Source of the DNA: Azospirillum sp. 51_20 | GTDB lineage: Bacteria > Pseudomonadota > Alphaproteobacteria > RF32 > CAG-239 | DNA length: 51,423 bases | NCBI GenBank assembly: GCA_001917175.1 | Contig: MNTV01000039.1 | Span: 1 to 51,423 of the forward strand | Reading direction: 5' to 3' | In this document: positions 9,383-17,234 of the stretch, one piece after another | Position numbering within the stretch: position 1 is the first letter of the stretch | Layout of the letters: every line of letters starts with the position of its first letter | Made by a program: the position numbers and the translations under genes | Notes under the pieces: model-generated | The model's input: the letters and a program-made list of their open reading frames with translations, nothing else | Databases searched by the model: none | Told to the model about the DNA's origin: nothing

Positions 9383-10984
9383 ATGTCTTTTATCAAACTA
9401 CCTCAATACTTCTGGCAGCTTTCTTCCGCCCGTTTCAACCTTATTTACGCCCTGTTTGTAATGGCGGCTTACAATATCCCGTTCATAAACGCCGTTTATG
9501 AAAAAGACCACTCGTTTGTTGCAACGGCATTGATCGTCATCTGCATTTTTCTTGTTCTGAACATAGCTCTTTCTGTTCTTTTTATCCGCCCGCTGGTCAA
9601 GCCGCTGGCAATCGTCTTTTGCCTGCTTAACGCTTCCGCCCTTTATTTCATGAACGCCTACGGCGTCGTCATCGACAAGATTATGCTGATGAACGTCATC
9701 CAGACAGACGTCTACGAAGTGGCGGATTTGCTTAATCTTAAAATGGCCTTATATCTTATACTGCTCGGAATTATCCCTTCTTATCTGATCTATAAAACCG
9801 ACATCGCGTTCAAACCATTGAAAGCCGACGCCAAAGGCAAGCTGACGCAAGGTTTGATTTTTGCCCTCGTTGCCGGCGGCATTATCGGCGGCGGCCTGCT
9901 GCACAACCCCGGCACGCTTAAAGAACACAAACATCTGAAAAACGCGCTGATCCCCGTCAATTACATCGGCGCCGTCATCTCGGTCGTCAAAATAAAGGCC
10001 AAATACTGGGGAATAGAATTGAAGACAATTTCCGAAGGCGCCCGCATGCTGCCGCAAAAAGAGGGAAGCAAGCCCGCCCTGATCGTGGTCGTTATCGGCG
10101 AATCCGCCCGCGACGCCAGTTTTTCCCTTTCGGGATACAAACGGCCGACCAACGAACCGCTCGCAAAATATGCGGACGAACTGGTCTACTTTGACAATTT
10201 TTATTCCTGCGGCACTGCCACCGCCGTTTCCCTGCCCTGCATCTTTTCCCCTTACCCGCGCAAAAAATTCGAGCCGGAAAGCGAAAGATACACCGAAAAC
10301 GTGCTCGACGTCATCAGCCGCGCCGGCTACAAACTGCTGTGGCGGGAAAACAACACCGACTGCAAGGACAATTGCAACCGCATTGAACAGGAAAGATTCT
10401 GCAACGTCAAGGAATGTCCCGACGAAATTCTGCTGACCGACTTTGCCGAAAAAGTCCGCAGTTTCGATCGTCCGGCCCTGGTCGTTCTCCACCAGCGCGG
10501 CAGCCACGGTCCGCTGTATGCGCTCCGCTACCCCAAAGAGTTTGAAATTTACCGTCCCGTCTGCCGCAGGGAATTTCTTCAGGACTGCACGCTGGACGAA
10601 CTGAGAAACACATACGACAACACCGTTTATTACACTTCGCACATGCTGGCCCGCACCATCGACGAATTAAAAGCTTTGTCGGATGAATACGACACCGCCT
10701 TTTTCTTCACCTCCGACCACGGGGAATCTCTCGGTGAAAACGGCGTTTATCTGCACTCCGCCCCTTATGACGAAGCTCCCGACGTACAAAAGCACATTCC
10801 CGCCATGTTCTGGTTTTCCGAAGGGTATGCCGAGGCCAACGGACTGGACATCGACTGTGTGCGCAAAATCCGTTCCGAAGCCTTTTCGCACGACAACGTC
10901 TTTCATACCCTGCTCGGCATGAGCCGGGTGGAAACGCCGTTTTATGACCGCGGACTAGACATTCTCGCCCGCTGCCGCAAATGA
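9383..10984 (+). CDS. eptA: Lipid A phosphoethanolamine transferase, EptA family
   Basis: Inner-membrane enzyme with a periplasmic sulfatase-like domain that moves phosphoethanolamine from phosphatidylethanolamine to lipid A, lowering surface charge and susceptibility to cationic peptides. Residues 1-180 hold about five membrane helices. The catalytic domain has GESARDASFSLSGY (metal-ligand Glu), CGTATAVSLPC with Thr280 as likely nucleophile, the Cys pairs expected to form disulfides, and TSDHGESLGENG (Asp445, His446) before a conserved LHSAPY. Length 533 is typical. The ribosome site is AAGGAAC before ATG 9383. The last 30 bases overlap the convergent anmK-like gene. It could act on another surface glycan rather than lipid A. 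Confidence 0.92.
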   Translation: MSFIKLPQYFWQLSSARFNLIYALFVMAAYNIPFINAVYEKDHSFVATALIVICIFLVLNIALSVLFIRPLVKPLAIVFCLLNASALYFMNAYGVVIDKIMLMNVIQTDVYEVADLLNLKMALYLILLGIIPSYLIYKTDIAFKPLKADAKGKLTQGLIFALVAGGIIGGGLLHNPGTLKEHKHLKNALIPVNYIGAVISVVKIKAKYWGIELKTISEGARMLPQKEGSKPALIVVVIGESARDASFSLSGYKRPTNEPLAKYADELVYFDNFYSCGTATAVSLPCIFSPYPRKKFEPESERYTENVLDVISRAGYKLLWRENNTDCKDNCNRIEQERFCNVKECPDEILLTDFAEKVRSFDRPALVVLHQRGSHGPLYALRYPKEFEIYRPVCRREFLQDCTLDELRNTYDNTVYYTSHMLARTIDELKALSDEYDTAFFFTSDHGESLGENGVYLHSAPYDEAPDVQKHIPAMFWFSEGYAEANGLDIDCVRKIRSEAFSHDNVFHTLLGMSRVETPFYDRGLDILARCRK

Positions 10985-12340
10985 CTTCTGCCAGCCTTTG
11001 GCCGCGCGGCTCCACAACAGCGGATTTTTTTCCGGCCGCGCCGGATTGCCGCAGCGTTGCAGCAGTTCCGTCAGCAGATAATCGCCGCCCCCGTCCGGCA
11101 GAACGTAAATACCGCCGACCGTCGGCGTACGGCAGCCGGTCGTTTCCGGCAGCGAAAACGGCCGGTTGAGAATTTTGCAACAGGCCATGTCGGCAAAAAT
11201 GCGCGCTTCCATATATTCGCCGGAAAAACCGAATTTGTCGGCCCAATCCGCCGTCGTTTTTTTCGGCAACCGGGTATAAACGGCGGCAAACACTTCCTTA
11301 TGCTCGGGCAGGATTACCCCTTTCCCCTGCAGCAGACTTTCAAAATCCCCGCGCACCAGCGGATTTTTCCAGCCGCCGCCGAACAAAAGATAAAGCGATG
11401 GCAGCGACATTGCCGGGGGTACGTAACGGAGATTATAGACAAAGCCGTACGCGCTTAAATATTCGGCCGTCCGCAGATTGTCGGCAAAGGAAAGATTTTC
11501 GTCATAAATCTTTCTGTACCAGCGGGGATCGGAAGACTTCGGCGGCCGGCGCAGATAAAAGTTTTCTCCGCCGGCGGATAGCGCCGCTTCGTTAAACAGC
11601 CACCGCAGCAGTTCGGGACGAATCTGCCCGCCGCGGCCGAAGGCGCCGTTTTCGTCAAAAGGCAGACCCCGATATTCCCGCATCAGCAGATCCGGCAGAT
11701 GATTGAACGGTCCGGTATCCCAGCCCGCAACGGCAGACGTTTTGCTTTCCTCTTCCCTGCCGATAACGGCAATGTTGCCGGTGTTTCCGCCGTTGCAAAA
11801 GGCAACCGAATCAAAGCCTTTGTTTTGCATCATACGGGCAATGCGGCGGTTGTGCAAAGGCGCCAGCGGCGCCCCCTCGCCGCCGTTCATCAGATCGTCG
11901 GAGCGAAAGTCGTAAATCACCGGAATACCGGTCAAATCGGCCAGCAGCCGCGGATCGCCCACCTGCAGCGTATAAGGTTCGCTGCCGCCGGCCGCCGAAG
12001 GCGGAAAATGGTCACAGGTCTGCCCGTGAAAACCGATCGCCGCAATTTCCCTTTTGTCGGCACCGCTTGTTTCCAGCAGGCGGTTGACCGTTTCCGCAAC
12101 CAGACGGGTATAGGCCTCAACCGTTGCGGCAAACAAGGGATCGGCCGCCGTTTCCGCCATCGAAACATAATATTTTATGTCTTCTTTCAACTGCAGAAAA
12201 CGTTCCCGCAGCGCCGGCGGATAAGGCAGCGAAAAAGCAGCCAGGTCGCAAACGCCGCCGTCGTCGTCAAAAACGCTCAGCACCGCGTCCGCGGCATCAA
12301 GCGAATTGCCGGTCATAATGCCGATCGTCTTGATAATCAT
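10955..12340 (-). CDS. anmK: Divergent anhydro-N-acetylmuramic acid kinase (AnmK family)
   Basis: AnmK kinases phosphorylate and hydrolyse 1,6-anhydro-MurNAc during recycling of peptidoglycan fragments. The N-terminus GIMTGNSLDAADAVL corresponds to the ATP-binding GxMSGTSxDG segment but has Ala in place of the last Gly. GFHGQT and TLQVGDPRLLADLTGIPVIY are typical, and DTGPFN holds the likely catalytic Asp208. The 461 residues exceed the usual 365-390; the extra length lies in the C-terminal half. The usual IGGxAN segment reads NGGNTGN. The family call is firm, but substrate and activity could differ. The start ATG sits directly at the foot of a terminator-like hairpin. The 3' end overlaps eptA by 30 bases. 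Confidence 0.8.
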   Translation of the reverse strand: MIIKTIGIMTGNSLDAADAVLSVFDDDGGVCDLAAFSLPYPPALRERFLQLKEDIKYYVSMAETAADPLFAATVEAYTRLVAETVNRLLETSGADKREIAAIGFHGQTCDHFPPSAAGGSEPYTLQVGDPRLLADLTGIPVIYDFRSDDLMNGGEGAPLAPLHNRRIARMMQNKGFDSVAFCNGGNTGNIAVIGREEESKTSAVAGWDTGPFNHLPDLLMREYRGLPFDENGAFGRGGQIRPELLRWLFNEAALSAGGENFYLRRPPKSSDPRWYRKIYDENLSFADNLRTAEYLSAYGFVYNLRYVPPAMSLPSLYLLFGGGWKNPLVRGDFESLLQGKGVILPEHKEVFAAVYTRLPKKTTADWADKFGFSGEYMEARIFADMACCKILNRPFSLPETTGCRTPTVGGIYVLPDGGGDYLLTELLQRCGNPARPEKNPLLWSRAAKGWQKSFAAAGENV

Positions 12341-12372
12341 AAAAAAGCTCCCTCTGTTGATCCTCGGGAGCT
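12341..12372 (-). terminator. Terminator-like hairpin that also contains the anmK ribosome site
   Basis: On the minus strand AGCTCCC (12372-12366) pairs with GGGAGCT (12352-12346) across a 13-base loop, followed by a T run that abuts the anmK ATG. It can end transcripts of the gene at 12402-12908. Its 3' arm GGGAG is the only good Shine-Dalgarno site for anmK, so the folded RNA would hide it. Confidence 0.7.
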
Positions 12373-12401
12373 ATTGTAAAACAGGCTGCATTTAAATTTG
12401 G

Positions 12402-12908
12402 TTAAACACTGCACACGTCGGCTTCGCAGCTGATCGGCAGCATTTTGGAAACGCCGTCGGCCGGACGGTTGTCTTTCATATGCTCCTTAAGTTCGCGCTT
12501 GAACTTTTCGGCGTTGCCGTAACCGCGGGCGATGTAAGAAGCCATCGCTATATAAACAATCTCGTCCAACGCGGGATGATTGTTGATCAGGAGATTGAGC
12601 TTGCGAATGATCTTTTCCTTGTATTTGTAATTGTCTTCGCCGAAGTTGGTCAGCCCCACCAGCCGCTGATGAATGTCCCGAACCGCCTTGGCATTGTATT
12701 CTATCCGCACCCGCGCCAGCTTGTCCTGATAAACCGCCACCGAATCAAAGTCGGATAACTTGCCGAGCTGAACCTCCAGATTGTACTGCGGATAAAAACG
12801 CGCGGCGGTGTCTTCCACCACGGCAAACAACAACCCCCTGCTCTCCGCCTTCTGCAGTTCAAGAAGGAAGTTCTCGCCAAAAGTCCTCTTTGCAGCATCG
12901 CCTGTCAT
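12402..12908 (-). CDS. Conserved-looking soluble protein of unknown function
   Basis: I do not recognise this 168-residue protein. It has no signal peptide or membrane segment. The sequence is mixed charged and probably mostly helical: an N-terminal alpha/beta part (residues 1-70, containing GLLFAVVEDTAARFYPQYN), then helices with many Lys and Asn around residues 80-150, and a short tail with two cysteines (ISCEADVCSV). The ribosome site GGGAGAAGG lies before ATG 12908, and a good promoter lies upstream. A hairpin with a T run ends its transcript before the anmK-like gene. It may be a small enzyme subunit or regulator, but nothing in it decides this. Confidence 0.7.
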   Translation of the reverse strand: MTGDAAKRTFGENFLLELQKAESRGLLFAVVEDTAARFYPQYNLEVQLGKLSDFDSVAVYQDKLARVRIEYNAKAVRDIHQRLVGLTNFGEDNYKYKEKIIRKLNLLINNHPALDEIVYIAMASYIARGYGNAEKFKRELKEHMKDNRPADGVSKMLPISCEADVCSV

Positions 12909-12928
12909 AATCCTTCTCCCGTTTCATA

Positions 12929-12957
12929 ATTATACTTTCTATATATTTGAAGTTTAA
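12929..12957 (-). promoter_or_regulatory. Sigma-70 promoter for the 12402-12908 gene
   Basis: On the minus strand TTAAAC (12957-12952), a 17-base spacer and a consensus TATAAT (12934-12929) lie 21 bases before the start codon. Confidence 0.6.
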
Positions 12958-13012
12958 CACAAAAACAGCCCCCGCACAACAGAAAACACGGACCGGCCGC
13001 AATAAAAATGGC

Positions 13013-13062
13013 TTGATAAAATCAATTATTGATTTGATTATTTTGGCACAACATCTTATAAT
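13013..13062 (+). promoter_or_regulatory. Sigma-70 promoter with upstream palindromes for the 13084 gene
   Basis: TTGATT (13034-13039), a 17-base spacer and TATAAT (13057-13062) lie 21 bases before the start codon. Two overlapping palindromes sit at and before the -35 box: TTGATAAAATCAA (13013-13025) and AATCAATTATTGATT (13020-13034). They look like operator half-sites; no regulator is identified. Confidence 0.6.
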
Positions 13063-13083
13063 TCCGCGGTTAAGGAGAAACTT

Positions 13084-13773
13084 ATGCGCGAACTATGCCT
13101 GTCATCAGAACTATACCCCGTCTCACCCGCCGACATCGCCGCTCTGGCGGATACTCCCGCGGACCTGCAGCAACACGTAAAAGACGAAATCACGGTTCTG
13201 ATCGGCGACAGTCAGTCCGGACAAACCGATACCCTGCTTTCGGGACGCGACGCCGTCCGCCGCGCGCTTGCGGAAAACGCTTCCTCCGTTCCCGTCCGTT
13301 TTGCCTTTTTCAGCAAAATCGGCCGCTTCGACTTTATCACCGTCTTCGTCAAGCCGCTTCGCGCCCGCTACAAGATTTTTTCCTCCAACATATATCATAT
13401 TGCCCCGCTTGAAATCCGCAAACTCAAAATCGAGCGCAACATCCGCACCAAAGAAAACGCCTACGTGTTCAGCAACCCGCTGTTTTACTACGACGAAGCC
13501 GAACGTAAACGCCAGTACGACGAGCTCTACAATTCGATGAAACGGGGATATGACGACAACTTTCCGCTTGACGTCATGCTGTTGAGGATGATGGGTATCA
13601 AGGACACCGTCAACCAGGGGCATCACCGCATGGGGATCGCGATCGAATGCAAACTGCCGCTCGTTGCCGTGCGCTTCAGCGCCGCCGGCGCCGCGCCGCG
13701 GATCCTGCAGCCGTTGCTGAAAGTTATTGCCGACATCAACATCACCTTAAAATTATGGAACAAAAACAAATGA
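13084..13773 (+). CDS. Unknown protein with a GHHR motif, possibly ParB/Srx-like
   Basis: A 229-residue soluble protein upstream of, and overlapping by four bases, a CgeB-like glycosyltransferase gene. I cannot assign a function with confidence. Near residues 160-195 it reads FPLDVMLLRMMGIKDTVNQG followed by HHRMGIAIE. A loop of the form GxHR after such a segment is typical of the ParB/sulfiredoxin-like nucleotide-binding fold, which includes kinases such as SbnI. Proteins of this fold occur in some surface-polysaccharide clusters. The middle part (residues 70-130) is rich in Arg, Lys and aromatic residues. The ribosome site is AAGGAG before ATG 13084, and a strong promoter lies just upstream. 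The fold assignment is an inference from one motif. Confidence 0.7.
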   Translation: MRELCLSSELYPVSPADIAALADTPADLQQHVKDEITVLIGDSQSGQTDTLLSGRDAVRRALAENASSVPVRFAFFSKIGRFDFITVFVKPLRARYKIFSSNIYHIAPLEIRKLKIERNIRTKENAYVFSNPLFYYDEAERKRQYDELYNSMKRGYDDNFPLDVMLLRMMGIKDTVNQGHHRMGIAIECKLPLVAVRFSAAGAAPRILQPLLKVIADINITLKLWNKNK

Positions 13774-14819
13774 CCCGCATTCTGCATATCGCCAATTTCA
13801 ATTCGCTTCGCCTCAAAGGCTGTTTCCAGTGCGGTTTTCCGGTAAAAATCACTTCCGGGCTGATCAAAAACGGGTTTGAAGTCATCAACTATGCCGACCG
13901 CGACCTGTGCCGCATGTTCGGGTTCGGCCATATGAACGCCCTCGGCCGCTGGCGTTTGAACAAACATCTTCTCGAATTTTGCCGCACCACCCGACCGGAC
14001 GCGATTTTGCTCGGGCATGCCAACACCGTGGAAAACGAAACCATCCTGAAAATCAGAAAAACGCTGCCCGGCATAAAAGTCATGCAATGGAACTGCGACG
14101 CCGTCACCCCGGAGAGCAAACGCAACGTCAACGCCTTAAACGAGCGGCTGGAAGTCGTCGACCTCACCATGATTTCAACCGGCGACAAAAAAATGCTCAA
14201 CATGTTCAAAAAAGACGGCAAACCGGTTGCCTATCTTCCCAACATGGCCGACGCCGCCATTGAAACCGGCACCGCTTTCGCCGAACGGATACTGCCTTTT
14301 GACGTTCTTCTCTGCACCAACACCGGCCGCCGCCAGTTTTGCGGAAAAGACAAGGAAACAGAAGAAATTTTAAGCGAAAGCGAAAACAGGATAGCGGGGA
14401 TCAGGTGGCTGCTCGGCGGCCTTCGCGGACGTCCGCCTCTGCACGGCGCCGACTATCTCGACGCTTTCAAAAAAGCCGGCATCGGCTTCAACCTCAGCCG
14501 CTACAACGACGTTTACCTGTACAGTTCGGACCGTCTCGCTCACATCATCGGCAACGGCGAACTGGCGCTGATCGACCGCGCGACCGGCTTTGCCGACATT
14601 ATTCCCGAAAACGGCGCCGCCTTTTACGGCAGCGAAGAGGAGTTTTACGACAAACTGGCCTTTTACAAAAACAATGCCGACGCCCGCATGAAAGCCGCCC
14701 GCAAAGGATACGAAGCCTTTTACCGGGAATTTGACAACAAGACCGTCACCGCCTACATGGCCGCGCTTTTGTCCGGCACCTTCAAAACGCCGGAACGCCC
14801 CTGGCAGATCGTCATTTGA
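13770..14819 (+). CDS. CgeB-like glycosyltransferase (surface glycan)
   Basis: A 349-residue cytoplasmic protein with the two-lobe pattern of GT-B glycosyltransferases. The N-terminal lobe begins MTRILHIANFNSLRLKG. The C-terminal lobe contains GIGFNLSRYNDVYLYSSDRL, then LIDRATGFADIIPENGAAFY, the kind of region that binds a nucleotide sugar in CgeB/GT4-like enzymes (DUF3880/Glyco_trans_1_2 type). The frame is open upstream to 13647, but ATG 13770 overlaps the preceding TGA as ATGA, normal translational coupling; ATG 13755 is also possible. Donor and acceptor are unknown. Its end overlaps the convergent dehydrogenase gene by 8 bases. It probably works in the same glycan pathway as its neighbours. 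Confidence 0.75.
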   Translation: MTRILHIANFNSLRLKGCFQCGFPVKITSGLIKNGFEVINYADRDLCRMFGFGHMNALGRWRLNKHLLEFCRTTRPDAILLGHANTVENETILKIRKTLPGIKVMQWNCDAVTPESKRNVNALNERLEVVDLTMISTGDKKMLNMFKKDGKPVAYLPNMADAAIETGTAFAERILPFDVLLCTNTGRRQFCGKDKETEEILSESENRIAGIRWLLGGLRGRPPLHGADYLDAFKKAGIGFNLSRYNDVYLYSSDRLAHIIGNGELALIDRATGFADIIPENGAAFYGSEEEFYDKLAFYKNNADARMKAARKGYEAFYREFDNKTVTAYMAALLSGTFKTPERPWQIVI

Positions 14820-15894
14820 CCAGCCGCCGCAAAATTTCGTCTTCTTCCAGCAGACGGACCGCCCGGCCCAAACTCTCCGGCTCGGAAAGAACGGTATAAT
14901 AATCGTCCTTGATCGTCGGTGCCAGCTCAATCGCCTTGATAAATTCCGTTTTGTCAAAAGGATCTGCCGCCACAAAATCAAAAAAACCGGTGGCTGTCAA
15001 AATGTCACGAACGCCGCCCGTTTCCGGATTTTCCTGCAGCATGGCGCAGAGATACGCTGCCGTTCCCACTTGCAGCCCGTGCATTTTCGGCTTTTGAGCC
15101 AGTTCGTCCAGAGCGTGCGAAATCAGATGTTCCGACCCGCTGGCCGGACGTGAGGTGCCGGCAATTTCCATGGCAATGCCGCTGTAGAGCAGCGAGGTTG
15201 CCAGACTGCGCTGAAAACGCGGCGATGCCGGATCGCTGCTATGGCGAAGAAACAACAGATCCAGCGAATTGTAAGACATCATCGAGGCAAAGTCGTTAAA
15301 ACGCTCATATCCGCGGTTAAACGCAGCTTTCCAGTCCCACAGCGCGCTCACTTTCGCAATCATGTCGCCGACGCCGGAATAAAGGAAACTCTTCGGACAA
15401 CCGGCTATTACGTCGAGATCAATCACCACTCCGTAAGGAATGGCCGACTTGACGGTCTTGCGCGCGCCGCCGGCCGTTAACGACGAAGTGGGCGAACAAA
15501 AGCCGTCGTTTGACATTGAAGTCGGCACGCTGATATAGGGCAGCCGCAGCAAATATGAGGTGTATTTGGCAAAATCGAGCACTTTGCCGCCGCCGACGCC
15601 GACCACCGCTTTGACACCGGCCGGCAGAGAAAAAGCCGCCGCGGTAATGTCTTCCACCGCAATCGAAGAAACGGTGTCTTCCGACAGAATTTCGATGCCA
15701 TGCTCGTCAAGTCCGCGTTTCAGCCGGCCGCCGAGCATTTTTTCCATGCCTTCGCCCCAGAACAGGGCAATTCCCGTCATATCCTTATCAAACAAATATT
15801 TGCCGATTTTGGCGATTTTCCCTTCCCCGATTTTGAGCAGATAGGGAATGTTGATCTGACGGCTGGTCATAACGTAAGGGGAAGACTTTTTCAT
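14812..15894 (-). CDS. sn-Glycerol-1-phosphate dehydrogenase family (AraM/EgsA)
   Basis: Reduces dihydroxyacetone phosphate to sn-glycerol-1-phosphate with NAD(P)H in known members (archaeal EgsA, Bacillus AraM). VGVGGGKVLDFAKY is the nucleotide-binding glycine-rich segment and ISVPTSMSNDGFCSPTSSL is the family signature. Metal ligands are visible as Asp177 (YSGVGDMIAK), His256 (GSEHLISHALD) and His272 (MHGLQVG). Length 360 fits the family. G1P is the backbone enantiomer of archaeal lipids and is rare in Proteobacteria, where such enzymes appear to serve glycan decoration. The start overlaps the end of the HAD phosphatase gene by four bases, so the two are translationally coupled. Actual substrate is unproven. 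Confidence 0.85.
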   Translation of the reverse strand: MKKSSPYVMTSRQINIPYLLKIGEGKIAKIGKYLFDKDMTGIALFWGEGMEKMLGGRLKRGLDEHGIEILSEDTVSSIAVEDITAAAFSLPAGVKAVVGVGGGKVLDFAKYTSYLLRLPYISVPTSMSNDGFCSPTSSLTAGGARKTVKSAIPYGVVIDLDVIAGCPKSFLYSGVGDMIAKVSALWDWKAAFNRGYERFNDFASMMSYNSLDLLFLRHSSDPASPRFQRSLATSLLYSGIAMEIAGTSRPASGSEHLISHALDELAQKPKMHGLQVGTAAYLCAMLQENPETGGVRDILTATGFFDFVAADPFDKTEFIKAIELAPTIKDDYYTVLSEPESLGRAVRLLEEDEILRRLVK

Positions 15895-16556
15895 TGCTTT
15901 TCTCCTTTCAGAAAGCGATACACCTGATTAAAATCTGTCAGCTCTTCCGCCGGAATATTCAGCTGCCGGCATTGCAGCAACAGCATTTTTCGGGCAAACA
16001 CGACGTCGGCGATCGCCGCCGCAGCCACGTCCGGCATTCCGTCGCCGCAGTAAACGACACGGTAGCCGCGCTGTTGCAGATAAGCCACCACGGCCGCCTT
16101 GCTGATGCCGGTGTTCGGATCGTAAAAGGGACTGTTTTCGGGCGGCGGCGTCATTACCAGTCCGGTTTCGGGACTGTAGACCCCGTGATTGGCCACCAGC
16201 CTCACCCGGCAGTCGGCCATCTCCTTTCCCGCCAGCTTATCGATGTAATAGTCGCAGCCGGCCGAGCAGACGTAAACAGGAATGTCCCGCCGGCGGCAAT
16301 AGTCGGCAACCGTAAAAAAGCCCGGATCAATCTTGATTTCACGAATAAAGTCGTCAAACGCCGGCTGCTCAACCCGGAGAGAAGCAAAAATTTCCCGTAA
16401 CGCCTCAAAATGAGTCTTTTTTCCCTCCGTATATTCCCGCCAGGGATCCAGCGCTTTTTCGCCCAGCCAGCGGCGGCTGACATAATTGAAAAAATCATCA
16501 TCGCTGATGGTACCGTCAAAATCGGAAACCAGCGCGGTCGGTATTTTGTTTGCCAT
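15891..16556 (-). CDS. HAD-family phosphatase (MtnX/SerB-like)
   Basis: A 221-residue HAD hydrolase with the nucleophile motif DFDGT (Asp12, Asp14), a small helical cap, a motif II Ser in VCSAG, a motif III Lys in GISKAAVV, and motif IV GDGMPD. The pattern resembles phosphoserine phosphatase and the MtnX phosphatase of methionine salvage. It is the first gene of a two-gene minus-strand operon with the glycerol-1-phosphate dehydrogenase, so its substrate is more likely a phosphorylated glycan precursor such as a glycerol phosphate than a methionine-salvage compound. The ribosome site is AAAGG before ATG 16556. Opposite it lies the cytidylyltransferase gene on the plus strand. Confidence 0.85.
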   Translation of the reverse strand: MANKIPTALVSDFDGTISDDDFFNYVSRRWLGEKALDPWREYTEGKKTHFEALREIFASLRVEQPAFDDFIREIKIDPGFFTVADYCRRRDIPVYVCSAGCDYYIDKLAGKEMADCRVRLVANHGVYSPETGLVMTPPPENSPFYDPNTGISKAAVVAYLQQRGYRVVYCGDGMPDVAAAAIADVVFARKMLLLQCRQLNIPAEELTDFNQVYRFLKGEKQ

Positions 16557-16680
16557 TTAACCTTTCCCGTCAAAACTTTTGCCGTAAACATACCATGTAA
16601 TATTTTACCAAAAGATGAATTTTCAAACCCGGACAGAAAAAATTGCGGTGCCGGCAACGGTCAAAAACGCGAAAAATCCG

Positions 16681-16708
16681 TTGACGAAGACGTCAAAACA
16701 TATATGAT
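16681..16708 (+). promoter_or_regulatory. Sigma-70 promoter of the cytidylyltransferase gene
   Basis: TTGACG (16681-16686), a 16-base spacer and TATGAT (16703-16708) place transcription near 16715. The two upstream ATGs at 16704 and 16707 would then not be transcribed, which supports ATG 16743 as the true start. Confidence 0.65.
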
Positions 16709-16742
16709 GAAAATGAAAATCAACCGTATCGTGAGTTTTTTC

Positions 16743-17174
16743 ATGAAATATTACATTGTCAGCGGCGGCTTCGACCCCATTCACGAAGGACACATCGCCA
16801 TGATCAACGAAGCTGCATGCCGCAGCGACGGTGTCATTCTGCTGCTTAATTCCGACGAGTGGCTGTGCCGCAAAAAAGGCAAAAACTTTATGAATTTCCA
16901 TACCCGCAAAACCATTTGCGAAAACCTGAAAAACGTAACCAAGGTACTGGCCTTCAATGACGACGACAATTCCGCCGGCGACGGCATCCGTCTGGTGCGC
17001 GAACAGTTTCCCGACGCCGAACTGATCTTTGCCAACGGCGGCGATCGTACCCGCGACAACATCCCGGAAACGGAAGTCTGCAAAAACTGCAACGTTTCGC
17101 TCGAATTCGGCATCGGCGGCGAAAATAAGGCCAACTCGTCTTCCTGGATCTTAAACAACTGGAAAAAGGAATAA
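16743..17174 (+). CDS. Cytidylyltransferase-family nucleotidyltransferase (TagD/GCT-like)
   Basis: A 143-residue protein starting MKYYIVSGGFDPIHEGH. GGFDPIHEGH has the HxGH signature (His14, His17) of the nucleotidyltransferase alpha/beta phosphodiesterase family, which includes glycerol-3-phosphate cytidylyltransferase. NSSSWILNNW near the C-terminus stands in the place of the ISTS/T motif. Length fits single-domain members (about 130-150). Its neighbours are a glycerol-1-phosphate dehydrogenase and a HAD phosphatase, so a role in making a CDP-activated glycerol or similar alcohol is plausible but inferred. An RfaE/HldE-like ADP-sugar activity is an alternative. The reading frame is open from 16410; ATG 16743 was chosen from the promoter position and homology. 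Confidence 0.8.
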   Translation: MKYYIVSGGFDPIHEGHIAMINEAACRSDGVILLLNSDEWLCRKKGKNFMNFHTRKTICENLKNVTKVLAFNDDDNSAGDGIRLVREQFPDAELIFANGGDRTRDNIPETEVCKNCNVSLEFGIGGENKANSSSWILNNWKKE

Positions 17175-17201
17175 ACGGCGGACCTAAATCCGGCGCAGTT
17201 T

Positions 17202-17221
17202 TCTCCCGGCAAACCGGGAGA
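17202..17221 (+). terminator. Hairpin after the cytidylyltransferase gene
   Basis: TCTCCCGG (17202-17209) pairs with CCGGGAGA (17214-17221) across CAAA. Only two T follow, so it may be an imperfect terminator or an mRNA-end stabiliser. Confidence 0.45.
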
Positions 17222-17234
17222 TTGGAACAGCTGC

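Noticed and set aside
11699..12379. 226-residue plus-strand open frame
   Set aside because: It lies antisense within the well-supported AnmK-family gene and has a Arg/Gln/His-rich composition typical of shadow frames.
16410..16742. N-terminal extension of the cytidylyltransferase
   Set aside because: It is antisense to the HAD gene and its upstream gap, and the promoter at 16681 lies inside it.
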